This document shows positions 17,001 to 26,341 of a DNA stretch of 64,000 nt, one piece after another. The stretch spans positions 1 to 64,000 of the forward strand of contig NZ_KQ130459.1 of assembly GCF_001046635.1 (NCBI RefSeq), read 5' to 3'. A model generated the notes under the pieces. It did no database searches, was not told the origin of the DNA, and saw nothing but the letters and a program-made list of their open reading frames with translations. This DNA is from Novosphingobium barchaimii LL02. GTDB taxonomy: Bacteria > Pseudomonadota > Alphaproteobacteria > Sphingomonadales > Sphingomonadaceae. A program made the position numbers and the translations under genes. Position 1 is the stretch's first letter. Each line of letters starts with the position of its first letter.

Positions 17001-17273
17001 CGGTGCCTCGCAAGAGGCTTAAAACGGGAAGGCGGTGCGGGCTTCACGGCCCAATTCCGCTGCTGTCCCTGCAACTGTAAGCGGTGAGCGCGATGCACAT
17101 CGCCTGTCCCCCAGCGGGGACGGGCAGCCACTGGGCCGGACGCTGAAACATGCGAGGCCTGGGAAGGCCGTGCATCGAGCGGTGACCCGCGAGCCAGGAG
17201 ACCTGCCGGCGTCTGGTCGCTCTTGCCTTGGCCCAGGGGATGGCCGCGGCACGGTGAACTCCGTCTGAGCGAC
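17001..17273 (+). promoter_or_regulatory. Cobalamin riboswitch with expression platform (second long copy)
   Basis: It has the same elements as the copy at 6190: GGGAAGGCGGTGCGGG, GCTGTCCCTGCAACTG, GCCACTGGGCCGG, GGCCTGGGAAGGCC and GAGCCAGGAGACCTGCC. The platform is nearly identical to the first copy, including GTCGCTC (17216-17222) complementary to GAGCGAC (17267-17273). It precedes cobW-cobN-cobO-bluB. The two sequences diverge directly after the platform. Confidence 0.93.
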
Positions 17274-17399
17274 GACTGTTTCATGCGGCCGGGGCCGCAT
17301 CGGCGCGCCTGCGCGCGTGCCGGACCGTTCGATCGCGCGCGTCGATCCAGCGGTGCGTCCCGCCGCGTCGATTGTCGTGAGCGCGCGGGAGAAGACCAT

Positions 17400-18449
17400 T
17401 TGAGCAAAGTGCCGACCACCGTCATCACCGGCTTCCTGGGCGCGGGCAAGACCACGCTCATCCGCCATCTGCTGCAGAACGCGAAGGGCCGCCGCCTCGC
17501 GCTTATCATCAACGAGTTCGGCGACGTCGGCGTCGACGGCGAACTGGTGAAGGGCTGCAACGACGAAGCCTGCCCCGAAGACGACATCGTCGAACTGGCC
17601 AACGGCTGCATCTGCTGCACCGTTGCCGACGATTTCCTGCCCACCATGATGAAGCTGCTGGAACGGCCCAACCCGCCCGAGCACATCATCATCGAAACTT
17701 CCGGCCTGGCCCTGCCCAAGCCGCTGGTGAAGGCGTTCCAGTGGCCCGACATCCGCACCCGCGCAACGGTGGACGGCGTGGTCGCCCTGATCGACGCGGA
17801 TGCGGTGGCAGCTGGCCGCTTCGCCACCGACGAGGTCGCGCTGGCCGCAGCCCGCGCCGCCGATCCCACGCTGGATCACGATTCGCCGCTTGAGGAGCTG
17901 TTCGAAGAGCAGCTGGCCTGCGCCGACATGGTCGTCCTCAACAAGACCGACCTCGTCGATGCGGACGGCCTTGCCCGCGTCGAAGCGCTGGTGCTGGCGG
18001 AAACCCGCCCCGGCGTGAAAATCGTGCGCGCGGACCACGGCGCCGTAGACATCGCCGCCCTGCTGGGCATCACCGCCGCCGCCGAGGACGACCTCGACAG
18101 CCGCAGGTCGCACATCGACGGGCTGGACGAAAGCCACGACCATGATGACTTCGACAGCTTCGTGGCCCAGGGTGGCGACGTGGCAGACCTGGACGCACTG
18201 CTCGCCCGCATGGCCGCGCTGATCGCCCAGCACGACGTGCTGCGCATCAAGGGCATGGTCGCCGTCGCCGGCAAGCCCGGCCGCCTGATCGTGCAGGCCG
18301 TCGGCCCGCGCATCCAGCACTTCTACGACCGTGCCTGGGGCAGCGCCGAGCCGCGCCGTACCCAGCTTGTGGTGATCGGCCAGAAGGGCCTCGACCGCGC
18401 CGCAATCGAGGCCGGGCTGACCGATGTTCTCGGTGCCGTTCCAGCCTGA
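17400..18449 (+). CDS. cobW: CobW-type G3E GTPase (cobalt delivery)
   Basis: Metal-chaperone GTPase of 349 residues. Walker A is GFLGAGKT (11-18), the metal-binding CxCC motif is GCICC (70-73), the guanine motif is NKTD, and there is a His/Asp-rich segment (DESHDHDDFDSF) before the CobW C-terminal domain. It is thought to load Co(II) onto the CobN cobaltochelatase. Start TTG 17400 follows GGGAGAAG; an ATG is lacking near the conserved N-terminus. The stop overlaps the cobN start (TGATG), so the pair is coupled and under the B12 riboswitch. Confidence 0.93.
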   Translation: MSKVPTTVITGFLGAGKTTLIRHLLQNAKGRRLALIINEFGDVGVDGELVKGCNDEACPEDDIVELANGCICCTVADDFLPTMMKLLERPNPPEHIIIETSGLALPKPLVKAFQWPDIRTRATVDGVVALIDADAVAAGRFATDEVALAAARAADPTLDHDSPLEELFEEQLACADMVVLNKTDLVDADGLARVEALVLAETRPGVKIVRADHGAVDIAALLGITAAAEDDLDSRRSHIDGLDESHDHDDFDSFVAQGGDVADLDALLARMAALIAQHDVLRIKGMVAVAGKPGRLIVQAVGPRIQHFYDRAWGSAEPRRTQLVVIGQKGLDRAAIEAGLTDVLGAVPA

Positions 18450-21400
18450 TGCACCTGCTTTCCGCCACTCCGGGAACCATCTCCAACGGCGATGAGGCGA
18501 TCGACCTCGACCAGCCGCCCGGCGACATCGTGATCCTGACGGTGGCGGACAGCGAACTGGCGTGCTTCGCCAAGGCAGCGGCGCAGTTGCCGCAAGGCGC
18601 CGCCGGCGGCGCCCCCAGCGTGCGCCTCGCCAACCTGCTGCAGCTGAAGCACCCCTATTCGATCGACCTCTATGTCGAGAAGGTGATCGCCCCCGCCAAA
18701 TTCGTCTGCGTGATCCTGCTGGGCGGTAAAAGCTACTGGCCTTACGGCATCGACGAGATCGCCCTGATCGCCCGCGAACGCGGCATCGCCTTCGCCGCCA
18801 TCGCGGACGGGCGCGAGGACGATCCCGCGCTGGACCGTGCCTGCACCCTGCCTGCCGCTCAGGTCGAGCATTTGCGCGACTACCTGCGCCAGGGCGGCAC
18901 CGCGAACGCGCTGTCGTTCCTGCGCACCGCGGCGCGGGTAATCGGCCATGACTGCGGCACGCCCGACGATCCCGTGCCCGTCGCCGATGCCGGGCTGTAC
19001 CTCTCCGGCGTAGAGCGCCCCGGCCTCGCCGACCTGCGCGCCCGCTGGACGCCCGGCGCTCCCACCGCGCTGCTGGTGTTCTACCGCGCGCTGATGATAG
19101 CGGGCACGCTGGACGCGGTGGACGCGATGGTGGCGGACCTGCAATCACGCGGACTGAATGTCGCCGCCGTCCATGTGCGCGCTTTACGCGAACCCTTTGC
19201 CATCGACTGGCTGCGCGGGCTGATGGACGAGATCGCTCCCGACGTCATCGTCAACGCCACCAGCTTCGCGTCCTCCTCCTCGGGCGAGCCGCGCACCCCC
19301 GGCGTGCTGGAACGCGCCGACTGCCCGATCCTGCAGGTCGCCTTCGCCGGGGTGGAGGAAGCCGACTGGCTGGCCGCCGCGCGCGGCCTTGGCCCGCGCG
19401 ACCTTGCCATGAACGTGGCCCTGCCCGAGGTCGACGGGCGCATCTTCACCCGCGCCGTCGCCTTCAAGGCCGCGCAGCACTTTGACGAAGTGACCCAGTG
19501 CGGCATCGTCGTGCCCCGCGTCGCGCCCAGCCGCGTGGCCTTCGTCGCCCGCCTCGCCGCCAACTGGGCGCACCTGCGCCGCACTGCGCCCGCGAAACGC
19601 CGCGTGGCCTTGATCCTCGCCAACTATCCCAACCGCGATGGGCGGATCGGCAACGGCGTCGGCCTCGACACCCCCGCCAGCGCCGCTTCGATACTCGCAG
19701 CCTTGCGCGGTGCGGGCTACGACGTCGGCGCGGCCCCGCAGAACGGCGCGGGCCTGATGGCGCTGATGACCGGCGGCGTGACCAACGACCTGACCTCGCT
19801 GGACCGCCCCGGTGAGATAGCTCTGCCCCTCACCGACTACCACGCCGCCTTCGCGTCCGTGCCTGAAACCGCGCGCGGCCTGATGCTGGACCGCTGGGGC
19901 GCGCCCGAGGCCGACCCATTCGTGAAGGACGGCGCGTTCCGCCTGCCCGTACACCGCTTCGGCAATGTCGCCCTCGCGGTTCAACCGGCGCGCGGCTACA
20001 ATATCGATCCCAAGGCCAGCTACCACGACCCGGCCCTGCCCCCGCCGCACGCCTACCTTGCCTTCCACATCTGGCTGGAGCACCATTTCGGCGCGCAGGC
20101 GCTGGTCCATGTCGGCAAGCACGGCAATCTGGAATGGCTGCCCGGCAAGGCCATCTCGCTATCGGAAGACTGCTTCCCCGAGATTTGCGCCGGGCCGCTG
20201 CCGCAGCTCTACCCCTTCATCGTCAACGATCCCGGCGAGGGCACGCAGGCCAAGCGCCGCATCTCCGCCGTCGTGATCGACCACCTGACGCCCCCCCTTA
20301 CCCGCGCCGAAAGCTATGGTCCGCTCAAGCACCTCGAAGCGCTGGTCGACGAGTACTACCTTGCCGCCGGCATGGACCCGCGCCGTCTGGAGCGATTGCG
20401 ACGCGACATCCTCGATCTTGCGCGCGGTCAGGGGCTGGATCAGGACGCCGGGGCGCTGGGCGACGATGACGATGCGCTTTCAGCCATCGACAACTACTTG
20501 TGCGAACTGAAGGAACTGCAGATCCGCGACGGGCTGCACGTCTTTGGCCACTCGCCGCAAGGGCGGCTACGGCGCGACCTGCTGGTTGCGCTGGCCCGGA
20601 CCCCGCGCGGGTATGACAAGCCGGGGCAGGCGTCCCTGCTGCGCGCGATGGCGCAGGATTTTGGGTTTGCGTTCGATCCGCTCGACTGCCGGATGGGCGA
20701 TGCCTGGGCTGGGACGCGCCCAGCGGTGCTGGAGGCGGTGTCGGCCGATCCGTGGCGCACCTTGGGCGATACGGTAGAGCGGCTTGAGCTGCTGGCGGCG
20801 GCTTGGATAGAGGCCCTTGAACCGGGCCGCGACGCTTTCCCATCCCCCCGCCGTCACCCTGAACTTGTTTCAGGGTCCATCTCTCCGCCCGCACCGACGG
20901 CTGATGGCCACACATGGACCCTGAAACAAGCTCAGGGTGACGAAGCGGGGGTTGGTGAGGTGGGGGCAAAGACCGCCGCTGTCCTTGCCGAGATCGCAAC
21001 CAATCTCGCCCCCCGCGTAGACCGCTGCGGTGATGCCGAAACGCAGGCCCTCCTTGCCGGACTCGAAGGCCGGTTCGTCCTGCCCGGCCCCTCCGGCGCC
21101 CCTACAAGAGGCCGCCCCGACGTGCTGCCCACGGGGCGCAATTTCTATTCGGTGGACACCCGCGCCGTGCCCACCGCCGTCGCGTGGGACCTGGGCTACA
21201 AGTCCGCGCAGCTCCTCGTCGAGGACTACCTCCAGCGCGAGGGCGAGTACCCCAAGGCCATGGCGCTTTCCGCCTGGGGCACCGCCAACATGCGCACCGG
21301 CGGCGACGACATCGCGCAGGCCCTCGCGCTGATGGGCGTGCGCCCGCGCTGGGAGTGGACCTCCGGCCGCGTCACCGGCTTCGAGATGATGACGGTGGTG

Positions 21401-22315
21401 GAACTGGGCCGCCCGCGCGTGGACGTGACCTTGCGCGTCTCGGGCTTTTTCCGCGATGCCTTCCCCGAACAGATCGACCTGATCGACAGCGCCGCGCGCG
21501 CGGTGATGGCGCTGGAGGAACCCGAAGGCGACAACCCCGCAGCGGAGCGCCGCCGCGCCGAACTGGCCGCTCTGGTCGAAGCCGGCGAGGACGCGGCCAC
21601 CGCCGCCCGCCGCACCGGAGCGCGCGTTTTCGGATCGAAGCCGGGCGCGTATGGCGCCGGCCTTCAGGCCATGATCGACGAGAAAATCTGGCACGAACGC
21701 GCCGATCTCGCGAGCGTGTACCTCGACTGGGGCAGCTATGCCTACGGCGCGGGCGTGGAAGGCGAGGCCGAGCGCGAGTTGTTCGCCGCGCGCCTCACCC
21801 AGACCGACGCCGTGGTCCAGAACCAGGACAACCGCGAACACGACCTGCTCGACAGCGATGATTACTACCAGTTCGAGGGCGGCATCGCCTCCGCCGTGGA
21901 GCACCTGAAAGGCCGCAAGGTGATCTCGTATCACAACGACCACTCGCGCCCCGAACGCCCTGTCGTCCGCACGCTGGAGGACGAGATCGGCCGCGTGGTG
22001 CGGGCGCGCGTCACCAATCCCAAATGGATCGCAGGCGTGATGCGCCACGGCTACAAGGGCGCGTTCGAGATCGCCGCCTCGGTCGATTACCTGTTCGCTT
22101 TCGCCGCCACGACCCATGCGGTGAAGGACCACCACTTCGACGCCGTCCACGCCGCCTTCATCGAGGACGAGGCTGTCCGCGACTTCATGGCGCAGGCCAA
22201 CCCGGCGGCTTTACGCGAAACCGCCGCCCGCCTCGCCGAAGCGCTGGAGCGCGGATTGTGGAAACCCAGATCAAACAGCGCGGGCGTCCTGCTCGCCGAA
22301 ATTCCAGGAGCTTGA
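18449..22315 (+). CDS. cobN: Cobaltochelatase subunit CobN
   Basis: Large subunit (1288 residues) of the aerobic ATP-dependent cobaltochelatase that inserts Co2+ into hydrogenobyrinic acid a,c-diamide. Family hallmarks include VHVGKHGNLEWLPGK, the TGRNFYSVDTRAVPT block, NMRTGGDDIAQALAL and WIAGVMRHGYKGAFEIAA. Length is in the normal range, but residues about 802-832 are an extra segment encoded by a palindromic element (see repeat at 20852) lying between conserved blocks. CobS and CobT are not in this window and must be elsewhere if the enzyme works. Confidence 0.95.
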   Translation: MHLLSATPGTISNGDEAIDLDQPPGDIVILTVADSELACFAKAAAQLPQGAAGGAPSVRLANLLQLKHPYSIDLYVEKVIAPAKFVCVILLGGKSYWPYGIDEIALIARERGIAFAAIADGREDDPALDRACTLPAAQVEHLRDYLRQGGTANALSFLRTAARVIGHDCGTPDDPVPVADAGLYLSGVERPGLADLRARWTPGAPTALLVFYRALMIAGTLDAVDAMVADLQSRGLNVAAVHVRALREPFAIDWLRGLMDEIAPDVIVNATSFASSSSGEPRTPGVLERADCPILQVAFAGVEEADWLAAARGLGPRDLAMNVALPEVDGRIFTRAVAFKAAQHFDEVTQCGIVVPRVAPSRVAFVARLAANWAHLRRTAPAKRRVALILANYPNRDGRIGNGVGLDTPASAASILAALRGAGYDVGAAPQNGAGLMALMTGGVTNDLTSLDRPGEIALPLTDYHAAFASVPETARGLMLDRWGAPEADPFVKDGAFRLPVHRFGNVALAVQPARGYNIDPKASYHDPALPPPHAYLAFHIWLEHHFGAQALVHVGKHGNLEWLPGKAISLSEDCFPEICAGPLPQLYPFIVNDPGEGTQAKRRISAVVIDHLTPPLTRAESYGPLKHLEALVDEYYLAAGMDPRRLERLRRDILDLARGQGLDQDAGALGDDDDALSAIDNYLCELKELQIRDGLHVFGHSPQGRLRRDLLVALARTPRGYDKPGQASLLRAMAQDFGFAFDPLDCRMGDAWAGTRPAVLEAVSADPWRTLGDTVERLELLAAAWIEALEPGRDAFPSPRRHPELVSGSISPPAPTADGHTWTLKQAQGDEAGVGEVGAKTAAVLAEIATNLAPRVDRCGDAETQALLAGLEGRFVLPGPSGAPTRGRPDVLPTGRNFYSVDTRAVPTAVAWDLGYKSAQLLVEDYLQREGEYPKAMALSAWGTANMRTGGDDIAQALALMGVRPRWEWTSGRVTGFEMMTVVELGRPRVDVTLRVSGFFRDAFPEQIDLIDSAARAVMALEEPEGDNPAAERRRAELAALVEAGEDAATAARRTGARVFGSKPGAYGAGLQAMIDEKIWHERADLASVYLDWGSYAYGAGVEGEAERELFAARLTQTDAVVQNQDNREHDLLDSDDYYQFEGGIASAVEHLKGRKVISYHNDHSRPERPVVRTLEDEIGRVVRARVTNPKWIAGVMRHGYKGAFEIAASVDYLFAFAATTHAVKDHHFDAVHAAFIEDEAVRDFMAQANPAALRETAARLAEALERGLWKPRSNSAGVLLAEIPGA
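20852..20942 (+). repeat. In-frame palindromic element inside cobN
   Basis: A 29-base left arm (20852-20880) and a 29-base right arm (20914-20942) are inverted copies with one mismatch, separated by 33 bases. Each arm also contains its own small dyad (CCCTGAA...TTCAGGG). Translated within CobN, it reads RHPELVSGS...WTLKQAQGD, a peptide pair that is familiar from dispersed palindromic repeats in sphingomonads. It keeps the CobN frame open and sits in a loop between conserved domains. Confidence 0.88.
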
Positions 22316-22316
22316 A

Positions 22317-22925
22317 ATGGCTGAACGCACCGACGAACGCCACGCCGAGAAAATGAAGAAGAAACAGGCCGCCCACGACAAGATCCTCGCCGGCAAGACC
22401 GTCGAGAAGGGCCTGCTGATCGTCAACACCGGCAAGGGCAAAGGCAAGACCACCGCCGCGCTGGGCATGGTGGTGCGCGCCATTGGCCACGGCAAGAAGG
22501 TCGGCGTCGTGCAGTTCGTGAAGGGCGCGATGACGACCGGCGAAACCGCCGTGTTCGCCGCTTTCCCGGACAATGTGGAATTCAAGGCCATGGGCGAAGG
22601 CTTCACCTGGAACACCCAGGACCGTGCCCGCGACATCCTGCTTGCCCGCGAAGCATGGGACGAAGTGAAGCGCATGATCGCCGACCCCGCCTACGACATG
22701 GTGCTGGCGGACGAGTTGAACATCGTCCTGCGCTACGACTACCTGCCGCTGGACGAAGTGCTGGAAGTGCTGACCGCACGGGCCGATATGAAGCACGTCA
22801 TCGTGACAGGCCGCAACGCTCCTGACGCGCTGATCGAGCACGCCGATCTCGTCACCGAGATGACGCTGGTGAAGCACCCCTACCGCGAACAGGCCGTCAA
22901 GGCGCAGCCCGGCATCGAGTTCTAG
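22317..22925 (+). CDS. cobO: Cob(I)yrinic acid a,c-diamide adenosyltransferase
   Basis: CobO/BtuR-type enzyme of 202 residues that attaches the 5'-deoxyadenosyl group to cobalt. P-loop GKGKGKT is at residues 39-45, followed by AALGMVVRAIGHG; the conserved VGVVQFVKG, the late DMVLADELNI and TGRNAPDALIEHADLVTEM blocks are all present. It starts one base after the cobN stop. It also accepts cobinamide and cobalamin in some species, which would fit salvage. Confidence 0.95.
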   Translation: MAERTDERHAEKMKKKQAAHDKILAGKTVEKGLLIVNTGKGKGKTTAALGMVVRAIGHGKKVGVVQFVKGAMTTGETAVFAAFPDNVEFKAMGEGFTWNTQDRARDILLAREAWDEVKRMIADPAYDMVLADELNIVLRYDYLPLDEVLEVLTARADMKHVIVTGRNAPDALIEHADLVTEMTLVKHPYREQAVKAQPGIEF

Positions 22926-22938
22926 GAGCAGCCTCTCC

Positions 22939-23583
22939 TTGTCCCTGCCTCCGCGCTTCACCCCGGAATTTCACGAAGACCTCAGCGCGCTGCTGGCATG
23001 GCGGCGCGACGTGCGGCGCTTCCGGCGCGGCCCGGTGGCCGAGGATGTCGTGGCGCAATTGCTGGCCACCGCGCAGCTCGCCCCGTCAGTCGGCAATTCG
23101 CAGCCGTGGCGCTTCGTGCGGGTCCGCTCGCCCGGTCTGCGCGAGGCGCTCATCCGCCATGTCGACGGCGAGGCGGCGCGCGCGGGGGAGGCCATGCCCG
23201 ATCCCGAACGCCGCGCCGCCTACGGGGCGCTGAAACTCCACGGCCTTGACCACGCGCCCGAAGTGATCGCCGTGTTCTGCGACGATGCGACCGACATCGG
23301 CGGCGGCCTCGGCGCGGCAACGATGCCGCAGACACGGGAATGGTCGGTGGTAATGGCGATCCATACCCTGTGGCTCGCCGCGCGGGCAAACGGGCTGGGG
23401 CTGGGCTGGGTGTCCATCGCCGATCCTGATACGGTGACGGCGCTGTCGGACGTACCGCAGGGCTGGCGTTTCATCGCCCTGCTCTGCCTCGGCGAACCCG
23501 AGGAACCGCATATCGTGCCCGAACTGGAACGTCTCGGCTGGCAGGCCCGCCTGGACGGGGGCGCGAATGTCAGCGAGCGCTGA
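22939..23583 (+). CDS. bluB: 5,6-Dimethylbenzimidazole synthase BluB
   Basis: Nitroreductase-fold flavoenzyme of 214 residues that fragments FMNH2 to make the lower ligand of B12. Signature stretches are WRRDVRRFRRGP near the N-terminus, LAPSVGNSQPWRF, EWSVVMAIHTLWLAARANGLG and GWVSI. The TTG start at 22939 has AGGAG about 10 bases upstream and lies 13 bases after cobO. Its end overlaps the convergent btuF-like gene by 14 bases. Confidence 0.94.
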   Translation: MSLPPRFTPEFHEDLSALLAWRRDVRRFRRGPVAEDVVAQLLATAQLAPSVGNSQPWRFVRVRSPGLREALIRHVDGEAARAGEAMPDPERRAAYGALKLHGLDHAPEVIAVFCDDATDIGGGLGAATMPQTREWSVVMAIHTLWLAARANGLGLGWVSIADPDTVTALSDVPQGWRFIALLCLGEPEEPHIVPELERLGWQARLDGGANVSER

Positions 23584-24430
23584 CTTTCTGCGACAGGGCA
23601 CGGGCCGCTTTTACATAGGCCGGGCCGCCGCAGACCGTCCATGCCTGCGGAATGCCGATGCGCGGGATACCGTCCAGCACCGGGTGGTGCATCATCTCGG
23701 TGCCCTGATCTACGACCTTGTCTGTCGCGGTATCGACGATCAGAAAATCCGGCCGGGCGGCCGCCATTTCCTCCAGACTTATCTGCGAAAGCGACGGCTT
23801 GCCCAGCTTTCCGGCAAGGTTCACCAGCCCCACTCGCGTCATCAAGTCGTCGATCAGGGTGCCGGTGCCGGTCATGTAGCCCCGCCGCTGGTAGTACGCG
23901 GCCACCTTACCGCCGCCCGTTTTCGGCAGGCCCGCAAGATCGCGCTTCATGCGCGCGATCAGCGCCTCACCGCGTTCGGGATGGCCCACCGCCTGTGCCA
24001 CTTCGCGGATCGAGGCCAGGATCGCGGGGTAACTGTTGGGCGACTTGATATCGAGCGCGGGGTACTTGCGCGATTTGAGTACGGCGATGGCCGGGCTGCG
24101 CCGCGCGGGCATCCCGATCACGAGGTCCGGATTGATCGCCATCATCTCCTCGGCGGAGCCAAGCAGCACTGGCAGGCCCCTCACCGTATCGGCAGCGGCG
24201 GACAACTGCGGGTCGGCGGCATTGCGGGTGAGACCGGCGATCTGCACCCGGTCTGCCAGCGCCAGCACGAGTTGATCCGCACACAAATTGAGCGAGACGA
24301 TCCTGTGTGGCGCGGCTCTTGTATGCTGGGCTGCGGGCGCGGAACTGCTCCACGCAGCCGCTGCGCCAAGACCCACGGCCAAAGCACAAACCGCAAGCTT
24401 GCCAGAACGAAGATAAGCCGTAAGCGCCAT
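23570..24430 (-). CDS. btuF: BtuF-like cobalamin-binding ABC substrate protein
   Basis: Periplasmic binding protein of 286 residues with a signal peptide (start MALTAYLRSGKLAVCALAVG). The helical-backbone class III fold is indicated by RIVSLNLCADQLVLALADR, NPDLVIGMP and, near the C-terminus, ARPDFLIVDTATDK. The genes on both sides belong to B12 metabolism, so corrinoid binding is more likely than ferric siderophore. The start at 24430 was chosen because the frame upstream is not signal-peptide-like. It is divergent from the permease gene, with 71 bases between the starts. Confidence 0.85.
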   Translation of the reverse strand: MALTAYLRSGKLAVCALAVGLGAAAAWSSSAPAAQHTRAAPHRIVSLNLCADQLVLALADRVQIAGLTRNAADPQLSAAADTVRGLPVLLGSAEEMMAINPDLVIGMPARRSPAIAVLKSRKYPALDIKSPNSYPAILASIREVAQAVGHPERGEALIARMKRDLAGLPKTGGGKVAAYYQRRGYMTGTGTLIDDLMTRVGLVNLAGKLGKPSLSQISLEEMAAARPDFLIVDTATDKVVDQGTEMMHHPVLDGIPRIGIPQAWTVCGGPAYVKAARALSQKVSAR

Positions 24431-24501
24431 GTCAGCGCATCCATAGCAACACGACCCCGGGACACAAGCGTGACGGGGAACCGATCCAATTCGAGGTATT
24501 C

Positions 24502-25512
24502 GTGGCTCAAGACGTCCTGTCATCCCAGCGCCACCCGGCGTTGATCCCGCTTCTGCTCGCCGGTGTGCTGGTCATGGGCCTGGCTTCCGTGAACCTTGGC
24601 CCGGTGCCGCTGTCGCCGGCGCGCATCCTGGCCGCGTTTACCGGCCACGGCGACGAAATCGCGCAGGCAATCCTGTTCCAGCTTCGCCTGCCGCGCACTC
24701 TGGTGGCGCTGCTGGTAGGGGCGACGCTTGGCCTTACAGGCGCCGTGCTGCAGGGCTATCTACGCAACCCGCTGGCCGAGCCTTCCGTGCTGGGTGCCTC
24801 GAACGCATCGGCGCTGGGGGCGGTGGCGGCGATATACTTCGGCGTGGCGGACTGGCACCCCGCGCTGCTTCCCCTGCTCTCGATCGCATCGGGCCTGATC
24901 GCGCTGATGCTGCTGTTTGCGCTGGCGGGGCGTTCGGAAAGCCCGCTGACGCTGATCCTTGCCGGCATTGCCGTCTCGACGCTGGCGGGGGCCGGGATCA
25001 GCCTTGCACTGAACCTTTCGCCCAACCCCTTCGCGGCGATGGAGATCATGGCCTGGCTGCTCGGCTCGATCGAGAACCGGACGATGGAGCATGTCTGGAT
25101 TGCCCTGCCCTGCGTGATGCTGGGTATGGCCCTGCTGCTCTACGACCCGCGCGCGCTGGATGCACTGTCGCTGGGCGAGGATGGCGCGCGCTCGCTGGGC
25201 GTCGACCTTTCGCGCACCCGCATCAGGCTGCTTCTGGGCGTGGCGATCGGGGTGGGCGGCGCGGTGGCGGTGTCCGGCTCGATCGGCTTCGTCGGCCTTA
25301 TAGTTCCGCATCTGATACGACCGCTAACCGACCGCAGCCCCTCCGCCCTGCTGCTGCCCTCGCTGCTGGGCGGCGCGATCCTGCTGACAGGCGCCGACAT
25401 TCTGGTGCGCCTGATCCCGACCGCCAGTGAGCTGAAGCTGGGCGTGGTGACAGCCTTCCTCGGCGTCCCGGTCTTCCTTGTCCACCTGCTCCGGGAGCGC
25501 CGCCTGTGGTGA
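24502..25512 (+). CDS. btuC: FecCD/BtuC-type ABC permease
   Basis: Inner-membrane permease of 336 residues with about ten TM helices. Conserved segments: ATLGLTGAVLQGYLRNPLAEP, GASNASALGAV, the coupling helix region LDALSLGEDGARSLGVD, and GSIGFVGLIVPHLIRPLTDRS cut here to the core VGLIVPHLIR. GTG start at 24502. The ATPase gene overlaps it by 7 bases. Context with BtuF-like protein and cob genes supports cobalamin/cobinamide import. Confidence 0.9.
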   Translation: MAQDVLSSQRHPALIPLLLAGVLVMGLASVNLGPVPLSPARILAAFTGHGDEIAQAILFQLRLPRTLVALLVGATLGLTGAVLQGYLRNPLAEPSVLGASNASALGAVAAIYFGVADWHPALLPLLSIASGLIALMLLFALAGRSESPLTLILAGIAVSTLAGAGISLALNLSPNPFAAMEIMAWLLGSIENRTMEHVWIALPCVMLGMALLLYDPRALDALSLGEDGARSLGVDLSRTRIRLLLGVAIGVGGAVAVSGSIGFVGLIVPHLIRPLTDRSPSALLLPSLLGGAILLTGADILVRLIPTASELKLGVVTAFLGVPVFLVHLLRERRLW

Positions 25513-26303
25513 CGATTTCGATCAGGGGAATTTCCGCCGACCTTGGCCGCCGCGCGGTCCTAACTGGCCTTAGTGCCACGCTAAGGCCGGGAACGCTGAC
25601 CGGGATCATCGGCCCCAACGGAGCGGGCAAGTCGACGCTGGTGCGCGCACTGCTGGGCCTGGTGCCCACGCTGCGCGGTTTGATCGAAATCGACGGGCGG
25701 GATCTGAAGACGCTGTCCCAGCGCGATCTGGCACGCACCATTGCTTATTTACCGCAAGGACAGACATTGCACTGGCCCCTCAGTGTCGAGCGGCTCGTTG
25801 CGCTGGGCCGCCTGCCGCATCTTGGCCCGATGTCGCGCGTCTCCAGAGAAGACCGCGAAGCAGTGCTGGAAGCCATGGCCCGCGCCGACGTGGCGCATCT
25901 GGCCAGCCGCATCGCGACCGAGCTTTCGGGCGGTGAGCGGGCACGAGTGATGCTGGCGCGCGCGCTGGCAGTGGGCGCGCAGGGTCTGGTGGTGGACGAA
26001 CCGCTGGCCTCGCTCGATCCCGGCCACCAAATTGACGTGATGGAACTGCTGGCCCGCGAGGCCCGCAGCGGAGCGCTCGTCGTCGCGGTACTGCACGACC
26101 TGACGATGGCGGCGCGCTACTGCGACCGCCTGCTGTTGATCGAGCGCGGGATGCTGGTGGCCGAGGGCACCCCGGCGCAAGTGCTCACCGCAGAGCGGCT
26201 GCGCACAGTCTACGGTGTTACCGGGCATATCGATATCGGCGGCGCAGCACCCGTTGTCGTCCCAACCGGGCGCTGGCGGGAGCCTCAGGCGGAAGCGGAA
26301 TGA
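25506..26303 (+). CDS. btuD: BtuD-type ABC transporter ATPase
   Basis: ATPase of 265 residues: Walker A GPNGAGKST, Q-loop YLPQGQ, signature LSGGERARVMLARAL, Walker B GLVVDEPLASLD, switch His in VLHDLTMAARY. It powers the permease encoded just upstream. GTG start overlapping the permease stop. It is the last gene of the B12 region and faces a convergent SDR gene 38 bases away. Confidence 0.92.
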   Translation: MVTISIRGISADLGRRAVLTGLSATLRPGTLTGIIGPNGAGKSTLVRALLGLVPTLRGLIEIDGRDLKTLSQRDLARTIAYLPQGQTLHWPLSVERLVALGRLPHLGPMSRVSREDREAVLEAMARADVAHLASRIATELSGGERARVMLARALAVGAQGLVVDEPLASLDPGHQIDVMELLAREARSGALVVAVLHDLTMAARYCDRLLLIERGMLVAEGTPAQVLTAERLRTVYGVTGHIDIGGAAPVVVPTGRWREPQAEAE

Positions 26304-26341
26304 CCCTCCCTTCACGGATATTATCCGGGGCGGCGGGCAGA

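Noticed and set aside
17019-19148. 709-codon minus-strand frame over the riboswitch, cobW and cobN start
   Set aside because: It overlaps well-identified genes on the other strand and crosses a riboswitch; Arg-rich low-complexity translation is typical of a shadow frame in high-GC DNA.
20870-22150. 426-codon minus-strand frame within cobN
   Set aside because: Antisense to conserved CobN blocks, without recognisable motifs.
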